Source of the DNA: Streptosporangium becharense
GTDB lineage: Bacteria; Actinomycetota; Actinomycetes; Streptosporangiales; Streptosporangiaceae
NCBI RefSeq assembly: GCF_014204985.1
Contig: NZ_JACHMP010000001.1
Coordinates: forward strand, 5,208,001-5,272,000
DNA length: 64,000 bases
Direction: 5' to 3'
A program made the translations under genes and the position numbers. The notes under the pieces were generated by a model that had not been told where the DNA came from, ran no database searches, and worked only from the letters and a program-made list of their open reading frames with translations. This document shows, in pieces, positions 33,410-42,062 of the stretch (its first letter is position 1; each line of letters opens with the position of its first letter).

Positions 33410-33660
33410 GTTGGGGCGTCCTCACAGGGGTGGGTGGGCCGGGGCGGATCCGCGTCGTGCGGGCGGATACACCTGGACACTAGACACTTTCGCCGCCGGA
33501 TGAGCGGCCGGTGATCGGGTTCCGGCGGAGAGTTTTCCACAGGTGACCTTCCGTGGTCGTCCGGCCCACGCTGAGGGTGGCATCCTGCACGGGCCGGGGT
33601 GGTCTCCCGCCCGGTGGGAAGGTCCCGGGAGAAGAGCCGAACACGTTGGGAGAGCGCACC

Positions 33661-34875
33661 ATGTCCAAGGATCGATCCGTGGAACCGGCCGGCGGCGAGA
33701 CCGCGATCCCGGCCGCGACCCCGGTGGAGAACACGGCGGAGAACACGGCCACAAGCACGGGCGACGGCACGGCTGGGAGCACGGCCGAAGGCAAGGCCAT
33801 GAGCACGGGCGACGGCACGGCCACGAGCACGGGCGGGGGCCGGGCGGAGGCCGGAGCCGGAGATCGTACGGCGTCCCGGGAGATCCGGCTCGCCTCACGC
33901 CCCTCCGGCTGGCCGATCCCGGAGAACTTCACACTGGCCGAGACGGAGGTTCCGGCGCCAGGAGAGGGGCAGGTCCTCGTCCGCAACCTCTTCATGAGCG
34001 TGGACCCCTACATGCGGGGACGCATGAACGACGTCAAGTCCTACGTGCCGCCGTTCGCGATCGGCAAGCCGCTCGACGGCGGCGCGGTCGGCGAGGTCGT
34101 CGCCTCCCGCGCGTCCGGGTTCGCCGCCGGCGACTTCGTCCTGCACGGGCTCGGCTGGCGCGAGTACACCGTCCTCGGCGCGGACCGGGCGACGAAGGTG
34201 GAGGAGCTGCCCGGTGTGCCGCTGTCGGCCTACCTCGGCGTGCTGGGCATGCCCGCCCTCACCGCGTACGTGGGTCTGCTCGACATCGCGGGGTTCCAGG
34301 AGGGCGACGCGGTGTTCGTGTCGGGCGCGGCCGGGGCGGTGGGCGGTCTGGTCGGGCAGATCGCCCGGCTCAGGGGTGCCTCCCGGGTCGTGGGCAGCGC
34401 CGGATCGGCCGAGAAGGTCGCCTACCTGGTGGACGAGCTCGGCTTCGACGCCGCCTTCAACTACCGCGACGGCCGGGTCCGCGAACAGCTCGCCGAGGCG
34501 GCACCGGACGGCATCGACGTCTACTTCGACAACGTCGGCGGCGACCACCTGGAGGCGGCCATCGGCCAGCTCAAGCCGTACGGCAGGGTCGCGATGTGCG
34601 GGGCGATCTCCGTCTACAACGCCACCGAGCCCGTGCCCGGCCCGCGCAATCTCGGTCTGGCCGTCGGCAAACGCCTCACCCTGCGCGGCTTCATCGTGGG
34701 CGACCACTACGACCGCCTGCCCGACATGATCGCTGAGGTCGGTGCCTGGCTCCAGGAGGGCCGGCTCACCTTCACCGAGACCGTCGTCGACGGCCTGGAG
34801 AACGCTCCCCGGGCGTTCATCGACATGTTGCGCGGTGCCAACACCGGCAAGATGGTCGTCCGGCTGGCCCCCTGA
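33661..34875 (+). CDS. NADP-dependent zinc-free medium-chain oxidoreductase (CurA/leukotriene B4 dehydrogenase-like)
   Basis: A cytoplasmic NADPH-dependent double-bond reductase. The core starts at REIRLASRPSGWPIPENF. It carries SVDPYMRGRMNDVKSY, the Rossmann loop VSGAAGAVGGLVGQIARLRG, and VDVYFDNVGGDHLEAAI with DNVGG, all typical of the leukotriene B4 12-hydroxydehydrogenase group. No zinc ligands are present. ATG 33661 (GGGAGAG upstream) adds about 75 residues before the core, made of a Thr/Gly/Ser tandem repeat (STGDGTA) at 33725-33840. This is absent from ordinary family members and would be an unstructured tail. The substrate is unknown. It is a single-gene unit. Confidence 0.9.
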   Translation: MSKDRSVEPAGGETAIPAATPVENTAENTATSTGDGTAGSTAEGKAMSTGDGTATSTGGGRAEAGAGDRTASREIRLASRPSGWPIPENFTLAETEVPAPGEGQVLVRNLFMSVDPYMRGRMNDVKSYVPPFAIGKPLDGGAVGEVVASRASGFAAGDFVLHGLGWREYTVLGADRATKVEELPGVPLSAYLGVLGMPALTAYVGLLDIAGFQEGDAVFVSGAAGAVGGLVGQIARLRGASRVVGSAGSAEKVAYLVDELGFDAAFNYRDGRVREQLAEAAPDGIDVYFDNVGGDHLEAAIGQLKPYGRVAMCGAISVYNATEPVPGPRNLGLAVGKRLTLRGFIVGDHYDRLPDMIAEVGAWLQEGRLTFTETVVDGLENAPRAFIDMLRGANTGKMVVRLAP

Positions 34876-34889
34876 CGGTGCGTCCCGCC

Positions 34890-34903
34890 GATCATGCATG
34901 ATC
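34890..34903. promoter_or_regulatory. 14-bp palindrome GATCATGCATGATC
   Basis: A perfect dyad lies in the 70-base gap before the small TTG-start gene, 42 bases upstream of that start. It is a candidate operator for an unidentified regulator. Confidence 0.4.
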
Positions 34904-34945
34904 CCCTCATCTTGGGGCAGAAGGGGCGAGAGGAGGTGGGTTACC

Positions 34946-35221
34946 TTGGAGACGGACGAGCTGGAGGCGTTGCCGGCCCGCGAACTGCATGATCGTGCAG
35001 TCCACTACGCCGTGCACCACGGGGACTTCGGTTTCCTGTGGGAACTGCTGAAGGTGATACCGGCGGCGGAGGCGGCCACCGGGAACGACGACCGGACCGC
35101 CAACGACCTCAGCCGGATCTCGGCGCTGCTCAGCGACGCGGTGGCCTCGGGTCACGGGGAGCTGGGCGAGGCACTGCGTCCGTTCTACATCGACTACCTC
35201 TCCAAACACCCCGAAGCCTGA
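34946..35221 (+). CDS. Conserved small acidic protein, unknown function
   Basis: A 91-residue cytoplasmic protein with the phrase ALPARELHDRAVHYAVHHGDFGFLWELLKVIPAAEAATG and the ending ALRPFYIDYLSKHPEA. These helical, His-containing phrases are familiar from a conserved actinobacterial protein with no assigned role. The start is TTG 34946: AGGAGG lies seven to nine bases before it, and no ATG or GTG in frame is better placed. It lies between the oxidoreductase and OsmC genes on the same strand with its own palindromic upstream site. Confidence 0.7.
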   Translation: METDELEALPARELHDRAVHYAVHHGDFGFLWELLKVIPAAEAATGNDDRTANDLSRISALLSDAVASGHGELGEALRPFYIDYLSKHPEA

Positions 35222-35291
35222 ACGCGTCCACCCGCCGCCACGGCGTTCCGTCCCCTCGGTAGGGTGATCGGCAGAGCTGGGGAGGAACGCC

Positions 35292-35690
35292 ATGGCGCAG
35301 GTGAGGGTGGAACGGACCGCCGACGGGTTCGTGGCGCGTAACGACAGGGGAGCCGAGGTCGCCATGGGCGGCGGCGACGAGCAGGGGGTCTTCACCCCCG
35401 TCGAGCTGCTCCTCGCGGCGCTCGGCGGCTGCAACATCGTCACCGTGGAGCCGTTGACGGCCCAGCGGGGTCACCGCCTGGTGCGCCTGGCCATGACCGT
35501 CCATGCCGAGAAGGTCGAGCAGACCAGGCTCGGACCGATCACGATCACCTACGACGTGGAGCTGCCCGAGGGCGACGAGAAGGCGGACGAGGTCTTCCGC
35601 GCGGTTGCCCACCGGGTCGAGGAGAAGTACTGCACGGTGAGCCGTGCCCTGCGGGAGGACACCGAGGTCCGCCTCGAACTCCCCGAGTGA
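35292..35690 (+). CDS. OsmC family peroxiredoxin-like protein
   Basis: A 132-residue OsmC/Ohr-fold protein. The two redox Cys sit in ALGGCNIVTVEPL (about residue 47) and EKYCTVSRAL (about residue 117), the standard spacing for thiol-dependent hydroperoxide reductases. TPVELLLAALGGC is the typical first helix. It detoxifies organic peroxides in the cytoplasm, though many OsmC members have unproven activity. GGGGAGGAACGCC gives a strong RBS. It lies 70 bases after the small unknown gene. Confidence 0.92.
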   Translation: MAQVRVERTADGFVARNDRGAEVAMGGGDEQGVFTPVELLLAALGGCNIVTVEPLTAQRGHRLVRLAMTVHAEKVEQTRLGPITITYDVELPEGDEKADEVFRAVAHRVEEKYCTVSRALREDTEVRLELPE

Positions 35691-35900
35691 CCTCCGAGGC
35701 GGGCGGATGCCCGTCTCCTCGCCCGAGGTGTTCCCGGCCCCTGATGCCGGAACACCTGGGTGGACGCGGGCGGGAGAGACTTTGCCGGACGCGGGCGGGG
35801 CCGCCCTGTCGAACGCGGGTGTGATCGTCCTGTCGAACGCGGGCGGGAGAGGTCCTGCCGGCCCGGGTGCGGCGGCCTTGGCGGGCTTGGCGATACCAGG
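35691..35900. repeat. Direct repeats around cgaacgcgggcggg
   Basis: From about 35757 to 35865 the phrase gacgcgggcggg recurs four to five times at 25-35 base spacing. No gene is supported from 35691 to 36416 apart from the transcript candidate below. Confidence 0.5.
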
Positions 35901-35919
35901 TCAAGCCTGGGTGTAGGCG

Positions 35920-36157
35920 TAAAAACAACTCTCGGATGACGTCCGCGTTACATTTGGCTCGGTACTGTTGTTGCAGGTCAAGGGAGTCTGCGAGGCCCGG
36001 GGGGAGCGTTGCAGAGACTTTTCACCGGATAAAGGGCGCGAGGGGGATCGCGTCCCCGGAGTGGGAGCCGCCTGAGTCTTGGGGGAGACGAGGGGAAGGC
36101 CCGCCCGGAGACCGGGGCCGGACAGTTGGGGGACTGTCCGGCCCTGAGTCTTTTCTG
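35920..36157 (+). ncRNA. Candidate non-coding transcript ending in an intrinsic terminator
   Basis: This gene-free stretch is less GC-rich at its left end (AAAAACAACTCTCGG at about 35931, TACTGT at 35963-35968). It contains several possible stems and ends in the strongest terminator of the window at 36115. No open frame with good coding bias is present. I could not match it to 6C, 6S/Ms1, tmRNA or a known riboswitch. The terminator needs an upstream transcript, and the OsmC gene stop is 425 bases away, so a separate RNA is plausible. Confidence 0.35.
36115..36157 (+). terminator. Intrinsic terminator, 12-bp stem plus T-rich tail
   Basis: GGGCCGGACAGT and ACTGTCCGGCCC pair perfectly around a six-base loop (36127-36132), followed by TGAGTCTTTTCT. 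This is the only hairpin in the window with a clear T-rich tail. Confidence 0.85.
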
Positions 36158-36174
36158 GGGGTTGGCGAAGCGCG

Positions 36175-36370
36175 GGCCTGAGTGCAGGGCCGGGCGAGGT
36201 GTCAGCGCGGGGCCGGGCGAGATGCAGGCACCGGGCGGGATGCGGGCCTGGAGTGGAGCGAGGTGCGGGGCCGGGCAAGGTGCCGACGCGGGGCCGGGTG
36301 AGGTGCAGGTCTGGAGTGGAGCGAGGTGCGGGTCCAGAGTGATGTGCGGGGCCGGGGCTGGGCCCGCGCG
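36175..36370. repeat. Degenerate repeats of gcggggccgggcgaggtg
   Basis: A block of about 20-50 bases built on gcggggccgggcgaggtgc recurs five or more times upstream of the tRNA gene. The longer phrase ctggagtggagcgaggtgcgg appears twice at about 36249 and 36311. Confidence 0.6.
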
Positions 36371-36416
36371 GGGTGCGAGCGTGCCGGGGCTGCTGCTAGA
36401 GTTACCTCCGTCGCAG

Positions 36417-36490
36417 GCGCCGCTAGCTCAGTTGGTTAGAGCAGCTGACTCTTAATCAGCGGGTCCGGGGTTCGAGTCCCTGGCGGCGCA
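36417..36490 (+). tRNA. tRNA-Lys (anticodon CTT)
   Basis: A 74-base cloverleaf. Acceptor arms GCGCCGC and GCGGCGC pair fully, followed by discriminator A. The D-arm is GCTCAGTTGGTTAGAGC. The anticodon stem GCTGA/TCAGC encloses CTCTTAA with anticodon CTT at 36451-36453. The T-arm is CGGGG-TTCGAGT-CCCTG. CCA is not encoded (ACCC follows). TAGAGT at 36397-36402 may be its -10 element. No integrase or duplicated 3' end is nearby. Confidence 0.98.
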
Positions 36491-36616
36491 CCCGATGCAC
36501 AGGGCGTTCTCCGGAGTTCCGGAGGACGCCCTTGTCGTTTCCGCCCGAGCCCCGGGAAGCATCGCGCCGCCCTCCCAGCCCGGCCCCGAAGTCACCGCCG
36601 CCCTTCTGGTCACGAT

Positions 36617-36853
36617 CACAGGGCCACCGCCTGCCGACCACAGGGCCACCGCCTGCCGACCACAGGGCCACCGCCTGCCGGCCATAGGGCCACCGCCTCC
36701 GGCCATAAGGCCGCCAGGGAAACGGCGCCGTACGACTTCCCGCCCGTGCGGCCGGTGTCCTCCGCTCAGAGCGGTCGGGCTGTCCTCCGCTCAGAGCGAC
36801 CAGGTTGCCCCCCGCTCAGAGCGGTCGGATTGTCCTTTGCTCAGAGCGACCGG
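36617..36853. repeat. 22-bp and 25-bp tandem arrays; the second spans the stop codon of the FGE-domain gene
   Basis: Four 22-bp units (cacagggccaccgcctgccgac) run from about 36618 to 36705. Four 25-bp units with core gctcagagcg start at 36764, 36789, 36814 and 36839. The last contains the stop codon (minus strand TGA at 36843-36841) and final codons of the following minus-strand gene, so the array copies that gene's 3' end. Confidence 0.8.
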
Positions 36854-37533
36854 GCGAGGCGGAACCCGAGGTCGTCGACGCGGAAGGTCGGGTGGCTCTT
36901 GCGGCGGCACGACGCCCGGCATCCCCGGGGTCCGTCGTGCGCGCCTCCGCCTCGGAACACGCGGTACGGGCCGTAGACGGCGGGGTCGTAGACGTCCCAG
37001 CACCACTCCCACACGTTGCCGATCATGTCGTGCAGGCCCCACGCGTTCGGTGTCCTGGTCGCGACGTCGTGCACCTCGCCGCCGGAATTGCCGCCGTGCC
37101 AGGCGATCTCGTCCAGTTCCCCGTAGCGGACACCGGAGTCTCCGGCCCGGCAGGCGTACTCCCACTCGGCCTCGGACGGGAGGCGGTAGCCGTCGGCCTC
37201 CCAGTCGCAGACCACGTCCTGGCCGTCGGGGTCGTCGCCCGCCGAGTAGCAGGGGGTGAGCCCCGCCGCCTGTGAGAGCAGGTTGCAGAAGCGGACGGCG
37301 TCGTTCCAGGAGACCTCGGTCACCGGTGTCAGCGGCCCCGCCGACCCGGCGGGCGCCTGGCCCAGGACGGCGGCGTACAGTTCGCGGGTCACGGGGTGCG
37401 GCGCCAGGCGGAAGGCTCCGACCTCGACCTTCCACACTCTCTTCGTGCCCTCGTCACGCAGGAAGATCTTCCCGGCGGGGATCTCGATCATGTGCTGGGT
37501 GATCTTCTGGTGCGGTGTCGGTTCAAGGTTCAT
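36841..37533 (-). CDS. Formylglycine-generating enzyme (FGE-sulfatase) domain protein
   Basis: A 230-residue single-domain SUMF1/FGE-type protein. Typical phrases are IPAGKIFLRDEGTKR, PVTRELYAAVLG, PVTEVSWNDAVRFCNLLS, GYRLPSEAEWEYACRAG, WGLHDMIGNVWEWCWD and the closing GFRLARS. Family members oxidise a sulfatase Cys or bind other ligands. The RVFRGGGAHDGPRGCRASCRRK region carries two Cys, but the classical catalytic Cys pair cannot be assigned with confidence. No sulfatase gene is in the window. ATG 37533 begins just before the domain; upstream frame extension is repeat sequence. Length is shorter than typical FGE (about 300). Confidence 0.85.
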   Translation of the reverse strand: MNLEPTPHQKITQHMIEIPAGKIFLRDEGTKRVWKVEVGAFRLAPHPVTRELYAAVLGQAPAGSAGPLTPVTEVSWNDAVRFCNLLSQAAGLTPCYSAGDDPDGQDVVCDWEADGYRLPSEAEWEYACRAGDSGVRYGELDEIAWHGGNSGGEVHDVATRTPNAWGLHDMIGNVWEWCWDVYDPAVYGPYRVFRGGGAHDGPRGCRASCRRKSHPTFRVDDLGFRLARSL

Positions 37534-37612
37534 CGTGGGTCCTGAACCTACCCGATCGGTTCGCGGCGGCGACCTGGGAGATGGCCGTGATCGTCCCCAC
37601 CGGTTCCGTGTC

Positions 37613-37768
37613 CCGGTTCTGCCATGGTTCCGCCCCGGCTCCCCGCCGGTTCTGCCATGGTTCCGCCCCGGCTCCCCGCCGGTTCCGCCCGGCTCCGAGC
37701 GAGTCGTCCGGGACGGAACCACGACAGAACCGGGACACGGAACCGGGACACGGAACCGGGGCGGGGCG
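37613..37768. repeat. 33-bp and shorter tandem repeats between FGE-domain and GH4 genes
   Basis: The 33-base unit beginning ccggttctgccatggttccg lies at 37613-37645 and 37646-37678 with a partial third copy. A 13-base gaaccgggacacg repeat follows at about 37726-37760. Confidence 0.75.
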
Positions 37769-39079
37769 TCAGGTGCCGAGGGTGCGGCGCAGGGACGGCT
37801 GCAGGCGTTCGGCGTGGGCCCGCACCATGTCGTCGCAGAGCTCCCAGATCCGTTCGACCGGCAGGGTGGCGGCGGTCGCCGGGTCGGCCATCGCGGCGTG
37901 GCGGATGTGGCGCGGCTCGTCCTCCAGCGCGGCCCGCACCACCAGGTCGTTCACGCTCAGGTAGGCCCGGTTGAGCGCGGCCAGCTGCGGGGGCAGGGAG
38001 CCGACGCGGGTGGGCTGCACACCCAGCGAGTCCACCAGGCAGGGCACCTCGACCACGCCGTCCGCGGGGAGGTTGTCGATCAGCCCGTGGTTGGGGACGT
38101 TCCCGTAGACGGTGCGGGGGGTGCCGGTCACGACGCTGTGGATGATCTGGGGTGCGTACTCCTGGGTGCCCTCGACGTGCAGCGGAGCCCCGGCGGCGAG
38201 CGCGTCGCGGCTCTTCTCGTACTCGCGGACGTTCTCGTCGACGATGTCGAGGTAGGCGCCGACGGGCAGCCGCAGCCGCTCGACCTCGCTGTCGTGGTGC
38301 AGGTACCAGGGCACGTACTCGGAGGAGTGCTCGCTGGTCTCGGTCGGGTAGAAGCCCAGGCGCCGGTACATGTCGACGCGGACCCGGCGGCGCAGCTGCT
38401 CGTCGGCCTCGATCATGGCGTCCAGCCGCGGGTACAGGTCGGCGCCGCCGTGTTCGAAGCGCAGCAGCCACGCCTGGTGGTTCACCCCCGCGGCGCGGTA
38501 GCTCACCTCCTCGTACGGGACTCCGAGGAGATCGGCCAGGCCCCGCGCGGTCCAGTACACCGAGTGGCACAGGCCCACCACGCGCGTCAGGCCGGTGGCC
38601 TGCGTGAGGTACTGGACGTTCATCGCCATCGGGTTGGTGTAGTTGAGCAGCCAGGCGTCGGGGCAGACCTCGGCGATGTCCTCCCCGAGCGCCTTGAGCA
38701 GCGGGAAGGTGCGCAGGGCACGGAAGATGCCGCCGATGCCGAGGGTGTCGCCGATGGTCTGGCGCAGGCCGTGGCGGGCCGGGATCTCGAAGTCGACGCG
38801 GGTCGCCTCGCGCATGCCGACCTGGACGATGTTGATGACGAAGTCGGCGCCGGCCAGCGCCTCGCGCCTGTCGGCGTGGGCCGTGATGCGCGGGCTCGCC
38901 CCGAGGCTGCCGGCGATGTACCGGGCGGCGGCCTCGGCGGTGGCCAGCCGCTCGGCGTCGATGTCGTGCAGGGCGATGTGGGCGCCGCGCAGCTCGGGGA
39001 AGGCGAACAGGTCCGCGAGGAGGCCCTGGGTGAAGACGACGCTCCCGGCGCCGACGAACGTGATCTTGGGCGTGGTCAT
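37769..39079 (-). CDS. GH4 glycosidase, alpha-galactosidase-like (MelA type)
   Basis: A 436-residue NAD- and Mn-dependent family 4 glycosidase that works through a redox-elimination mechanism. The NAD-binding opening is ITFVGAGSVVFTQGLL. The metal ligands are Cys in GLCHSVYW (about residue 170) and His in AGVNHQAW (about residue 200). The general acid/base region NYTNPMAMN is also kept. Motif details favour alpha-galactosidases over 6-phospho-glucosidases, but this is by eye. It ends the minus-strand operon: binding protein, two permeases, PfkB kinase, GH4. Its ATG overlaps the kinase stop by four bases. Confidence 0.9.
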   Translation of the reverse strand: MTTPKITFVGAGSVVFTQGLLADLFAFPELRGAHIALHDIDAERLATAEAAARYIAGSLGASPRITAHADRREALAGADFVINIVQVGMREATRVDFEIPARHGLRQTIGDTLGIGGIFRALRTFPLLKALGEDIAEVCPDAWLLNYTNPMAMNVQYLTQATGLTRVVGLCHSVYWTARGLADLLGVPYEEVSYRAAGVNHQAWLLRFEHGGADLYPRLDAMIEADEQLRRRVRVDMYRRLGFYPTETSEHSSEYVPWYLHHDSEVERLRLPVGAYLDIVDENVREYEKSRDALAAGAPLHVEGTQEYAPQIIHSVVTGTPRTVYGNVPNHGLIDNLPADGVVEVPCLVDSLGVQPTRVGSLPPQLAALNRAYLSVNDLVVRAALEDEPRHIRHAAMADPATAATLPVERIWELCDDMVRAHAERLQPSLRRTLGT

Positions 39080-40116
39080 GACCGGTTGTCTCCGTTGATG
39101 GTGCGGTGGGCGGGGACGGCGAGGATCCCGTCCCGGGCGGGCCGGGCCGGGATGCCGTCACCGGTGGTGCGGCGGGGGAGGGCGGCGAGAGCGGCGAGGG
39201 CTTCGTCCCAGGTGGGCTGGGCCGTGGTGCCGCCGTGGGCACGGGTGGACAGGGCACCGCAGACGGCGGCGAACTCCAGGGCGTCGGCGGGGAGCATGCC
39301 GGCCAGGGTGGCGGCGACGAAGCCGGCGTCGAAGCTGTCGCCGGCGCCGACGCTGTCCACCGGCGTCACGGCGATGCCCGCCGTCGTGACGAGGAGTCGC
39401 CCGTCATGGCAGACGGCCCCGTCGGCACCGTCCTTGACGACGGTCAGCGGCCCGCGCGCGGCCAGCACGGCGGCGGACTCCGCCGCCGAGGCGGTGGCGG
39501 AGCCGGCCAGGTGCCGCGCCTCGTGGGCGTTGGGCAGCAGGATGTCGATCTCGGCGAGCACGGCGGCGATGCCGGCGGGGTCCCACCGGCCGGCGGGGTC
39601 GTCGTTGGTGTCCAGCGAGGTCGTCGCGCCGTGTGCCCGCGCGGTGCGCAGCAGGCCCGGCAGTGCCATGGCGAGCCGGGGCATCAGGAAGTAGGAGGCG
39701 GCGTGTACGTGCGTGCTGCCCGCCAGCAGCGCCTCGGGCACGTCGTCGCCGGTCGTGGTGGCGAGGCTGCCGGGTGAGGTGAGGATGGCGCGGTCGGCCC
39801 CGCGCGTCAGGACCGCGGTGAGCGGGGTGGCCGAGTCCGGGTCCAGGCGCAGCGCGCCGACGTCGACGCCGCGCGCGGCGAGCGTGTCGCGCACGTAGCG
39901 GCCGGCGTCGTCGTCGCCGACGCGTCCGGCGAAGGCGACCCTCAGGCCGAGGCGCGCGGCTCCGCAGGCCATGATCGCGGCGGAGCCGCCGAGGGTGAGC
40001 ACGCCGGCGCCGACGAGCTGTTCCCGCTGCTCGAAGGCGAGCGGGGCGTCCAGGGGGCCGAGTATCACGTCGGGGTTGGCGTCGCCGATGACGAGCAGGT
40101 CGAAGGTGGGCGGCAT
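39076..40116 (-). CDS. PfkB family carbohydrate kinase
   Basis: A 346-residue ribokinase-like sugar kinase. LLVIGDANPDVILGPLD opens it. GGSAAIMACGAARLG binds sugar, TSLDTNDDPAGRW is the middle motif, and the catalytic anion hole with base Asp is DSVGAGDSFDAGFVAATL. It phosphorylates the sugar released by the neighbouring importer and GH4 enzyme; the substrate could be a hexose or hexosamine. The start at ATG 40116 follows ggaaacc, a weak RBS. It lies 38 bases after the permease gene and overlaps GH4 by four bases, so it is translated with GH4. Confidence 0.9.
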   Translation of the reverse strand: MPPTFDLLVIGDANPDVILGPLDAPLAFEQREQLVGAGVLTLGGSAAIMACGAARLGLRVAFAGRVGDDDAGRYVRDTLAARGVDVGALRLDPDSATPLTAVLTRGADRAILTSPGSLATTTGDDVPEALLAGSTHVHAASYFLMPRLAMALPGLLRTARAHGATTSLDTNDDPAGRWDPAGIAAVLAEIDILLPNAHEARHLAGSATASAAESAAVLAARGPLTVVKDGADGAVCHDGRLLVTTAGIAVTPVDSVGAGDSFDAGFVAATLAGMLPADALEFAAVCGALSTRAHGGTTAQPTWDEALAALAALPRRTTGDGIPARPARDGILAVPAHRTINGDNRS

Positions 40117-40154
40117 CAGGTTTCCTGTGGATCGTCGGAGAAGGAAGGGAGAGG

Positions 40155-41036
40155 TCAGCCCTTGAGGCCGCTGGAGGTGATGGACTGGATGAACGACCGC
40201 TGCGCGCCGAGGAAGGCGAGCAGCACCGGCAGCACCGTGATCACGTTGCCGGCCATGACGGCGGCCCATCTGGTGTGGTGCTTGCCCTGGAAGGTCGCCA
40301 GCCCGAGCTGGAGGGTGTACTGGCTGTCGTGGTTGATGGCGATCAGCGGCCAGGTCAGGTCGTTCCAGGTGGTGAGGAACGTCAGGACGGCCACCGTGGT
40401 CAGCGCCGGGCGTGACAGCGGCAGCACGACGCTGACCAGCACCCTCAGGCGTGAGCAGCCGTCGATCCAGGCGGCCTCCTCCAGTTCCCTGGGCAGGGAG
40501 AGGAAGAACTGCCGCAGTAGGAACACGGCGAACGGGGTGACCAGCGACGGGACGATCAGCGCACCCAGCGTGTCGATGAGCCCGAGGCGCTTCATCACCA
40601 GGAACGTCGGGATCATGGTCAGCTGGAAGGGGATGACCATCGTGGCCAGGATCAGCACCATCAGCACGCGCGAGCCGGCGAAGCGCATGCGCGCGAACGC
40701 GTAGCCTCCGAGCGCGCCGAACACGAGGTTGGCCACGACGGCGGTGACGGAGACGATCAGCGAGTTGGCGAACCAGCGGGGGAACCCCGCGTTGCTCAGC
40801 ACGTACCGGTACCCCTCCAGGTCTATGCCGGAGGGCCACAGGGCCGGCGGGAACTTGTTGATCTCCGCGTCGCTCATCACGGAGCTGAGCAGCAGCCAGA
40901 TCAGCGGAACCGCGAACAGCAGGGCGAGCGGGGCGAGGAGCAGGTGCCAGGCGCTGAACGGCAGCGGGCTCCGGCGGGGCCGGTGTGCGGGCCGCGTGCC
41001 GGGGCGGAGGGCACTCTGGCCGGTCGTCGCGGTCAA
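40155..41036 (-). CDS. Sugar ABC transporter permease, MalG-like
   Basis: A 293-residue six-helix permease. The EAA loop is RELEEAAWIDGCSRLRVLVS with LPLSRP, and it ends GAQRSFIQSITSSGLKG. The start is TTG 41036: AAGGAG stands seven bases before it, and the TTGA overlaps the stop of the preceding permease. A 30-residue basic, Pro-rich tail precedes helix 1. With the other permease and binding protein it forms an importer lacking its own ATPase. Confidence 0.9.
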   Translation of the reverse strand: MTATTGQSALRPGTRPAHRPRRSPLPFSAWHLLLAPLALLFAVPLIWLLLSSVMSDAEINKFPPALWPSGIDLEGYRYVLSNAGFPRWFANSLIVSVTAVVANLVFGALGGYAFARMRFAGSRVLMVLILATMVIPFQLTMIPTFLVMKRLGLIDTLGALIVPSLVTPFAVFLLRQFFLSLPRELEEAAWIDGCSRLRVLVSVVLPLSRPALTTVAVLTFLTTWNDLTWPLIAINHDSQYTLQLGLATFQGKHHTRWAAVMAGNVITVLPVLLAFLGAQRSFIQSITSSGLKG

Positions 41037-42058
41037 GACGTCGCTCCTTCGAGACGGCGGCGCTCCCGGCTCCGGACCGCGCGCAGGCCGACGCCGACCA
41101 CGAGCAGGGCCAGCGCGAGGACGTAGGCCGCGGCGGCGCCGTAGCCGGCGGCGAAGTTCTTGAACGCCTGCTCCCAGATGAAGTAGACGATCACGGTGGT
41201 GGCGCCGAGCGGCCCGCCCTTGGTGGTCACGTACACCAGGTCGAAGACCTGCAGCGCGCTGATGGTCTGCCACAGCAGCAGGAAGACGCTGATCGGCGCG
41301 ATCGTGGGCAGGGTGATGTGACGCAGCAGGTGCCACCGGCCGGCCCCGTCCAGGCGCGCCGCCTCGATCAGCGACGGCGGCACGTCTTGGAGGGCCGCGA
41401 GGTAGACGACCACGCAGAACCCGGTGCCGCTCCACAGGGTGATGCCGACCAGGACGAACAGGGCCTGGGCGGGGTCGGACAGGAATCCCTGCGGGGAGAC
41501 GCCGAGGGCGTGCAGCACCGAGTTCGCCGCGCCGAACTCCGGGTCGAGGATGAAGGAGAACAGGGTGCCCTGGACCGTGGCGGAGATGATGAACGGCACG
41601 AAGAACAGCGTCCGGTAGAGGCCGACCAGCCGGATCCGCCGGTTCAGGACGAGGGCGAGCGCCAGTCCCAGGCCGACGCTGAGCGGGACGTACAGCACGG
41701 TGTAGAGGAGGGTGTTGCGCACGGCCTGGCCGAAGCCGGGGTCCTCGGCCAGCGCGCGGTAGTTGTCCAGCCCGACCCAGACGCTGGGCGTGACCAGGTC
41801 GTCGGCCTGGAAGGACAGCAGCAGCGACCACACCACGGGGACGACACTGAGCCCGATGATGATCAGGACGGCGGGGGAGACGAACGCCCAGGCGGTCGCC
41901 GCCTCGTGGCGGCGCAGCGCGGATGCGCGGCGGGGCTGGCCGTCCGGCCGGTGGGCGGACGGTTCCCCGGGCCGTTTCCCGGTTCGTTTCCCGGTTCGTT
42001 CCGAAGCGCGGTCGGCGACGGTGATCGGGGTGGGCAGGCGTGACATACGGGTGCTCAC
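41033..42058 (-). CDS. Sugar ABC transporter permease, MalF-like
   Basis: A 341-residue permease with a 50-residue cytoplasmic tail containing a short RTGKRTGKRPG repeat, then six helices starting TAWAFVSPAVLIIIGLSVVPVVW. The EAA motif is PSLIEAARLDGAGRWHLLRH with ITLPTIAP. The gene lies four bases after the binding protein stop and overlaps the next permease. It is the first membrane component of this importer. Confidence 0.92.
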   Translation of the reverse strand: MSTRMSRLPTPITVADRASERTGKRTGKRPGEPSAHRPDGQPRRASALRRHEAATAWAFVSPAVLIIIGLSVVPVVWSLLLSFQADDLVTPSVWVGLDNYRALAEDPGFGQAVRNTLLYTVLYVPLSVGLGLALALVLNRRIRLVGLYRTLFFVPFIISATVQGTLFSFILDPEFGAANSVLHALGVSPQGFLSDPAQALFVLVGITLWSGTGFCVVVYLAALQDVPPSLIEAARLDGAGRWHLLRHITLPTIAPISVFLLLWQTISALQVFDLVYVTTKGGPLGATTVIVYFIWEQAFKNFAAGYGAAAAYVLALALLVVGVGLRAVRSRERRRLEGATS

Positions 42059-42062
42059 CGTC

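Noticed and set aside
35920-36157. 6C or 6S/Ms1 RNA identity for the candidate transcript
   Set aside because: Only one C-rich loop is visible on the opposite strand and no conserved core could be recognised by eye.
36417-36490. tRNA-Lys as an attachment site for an integrative element
   Set aside because: No integrase and no second copy of the tRNA 3' end was noticed.
36841-37533. FGE-domain protein as a sulfatase activator
   Set aside because: No sulfatase in the window and the catalytic Cys pair cannot be assigned; kept only as a domain call.
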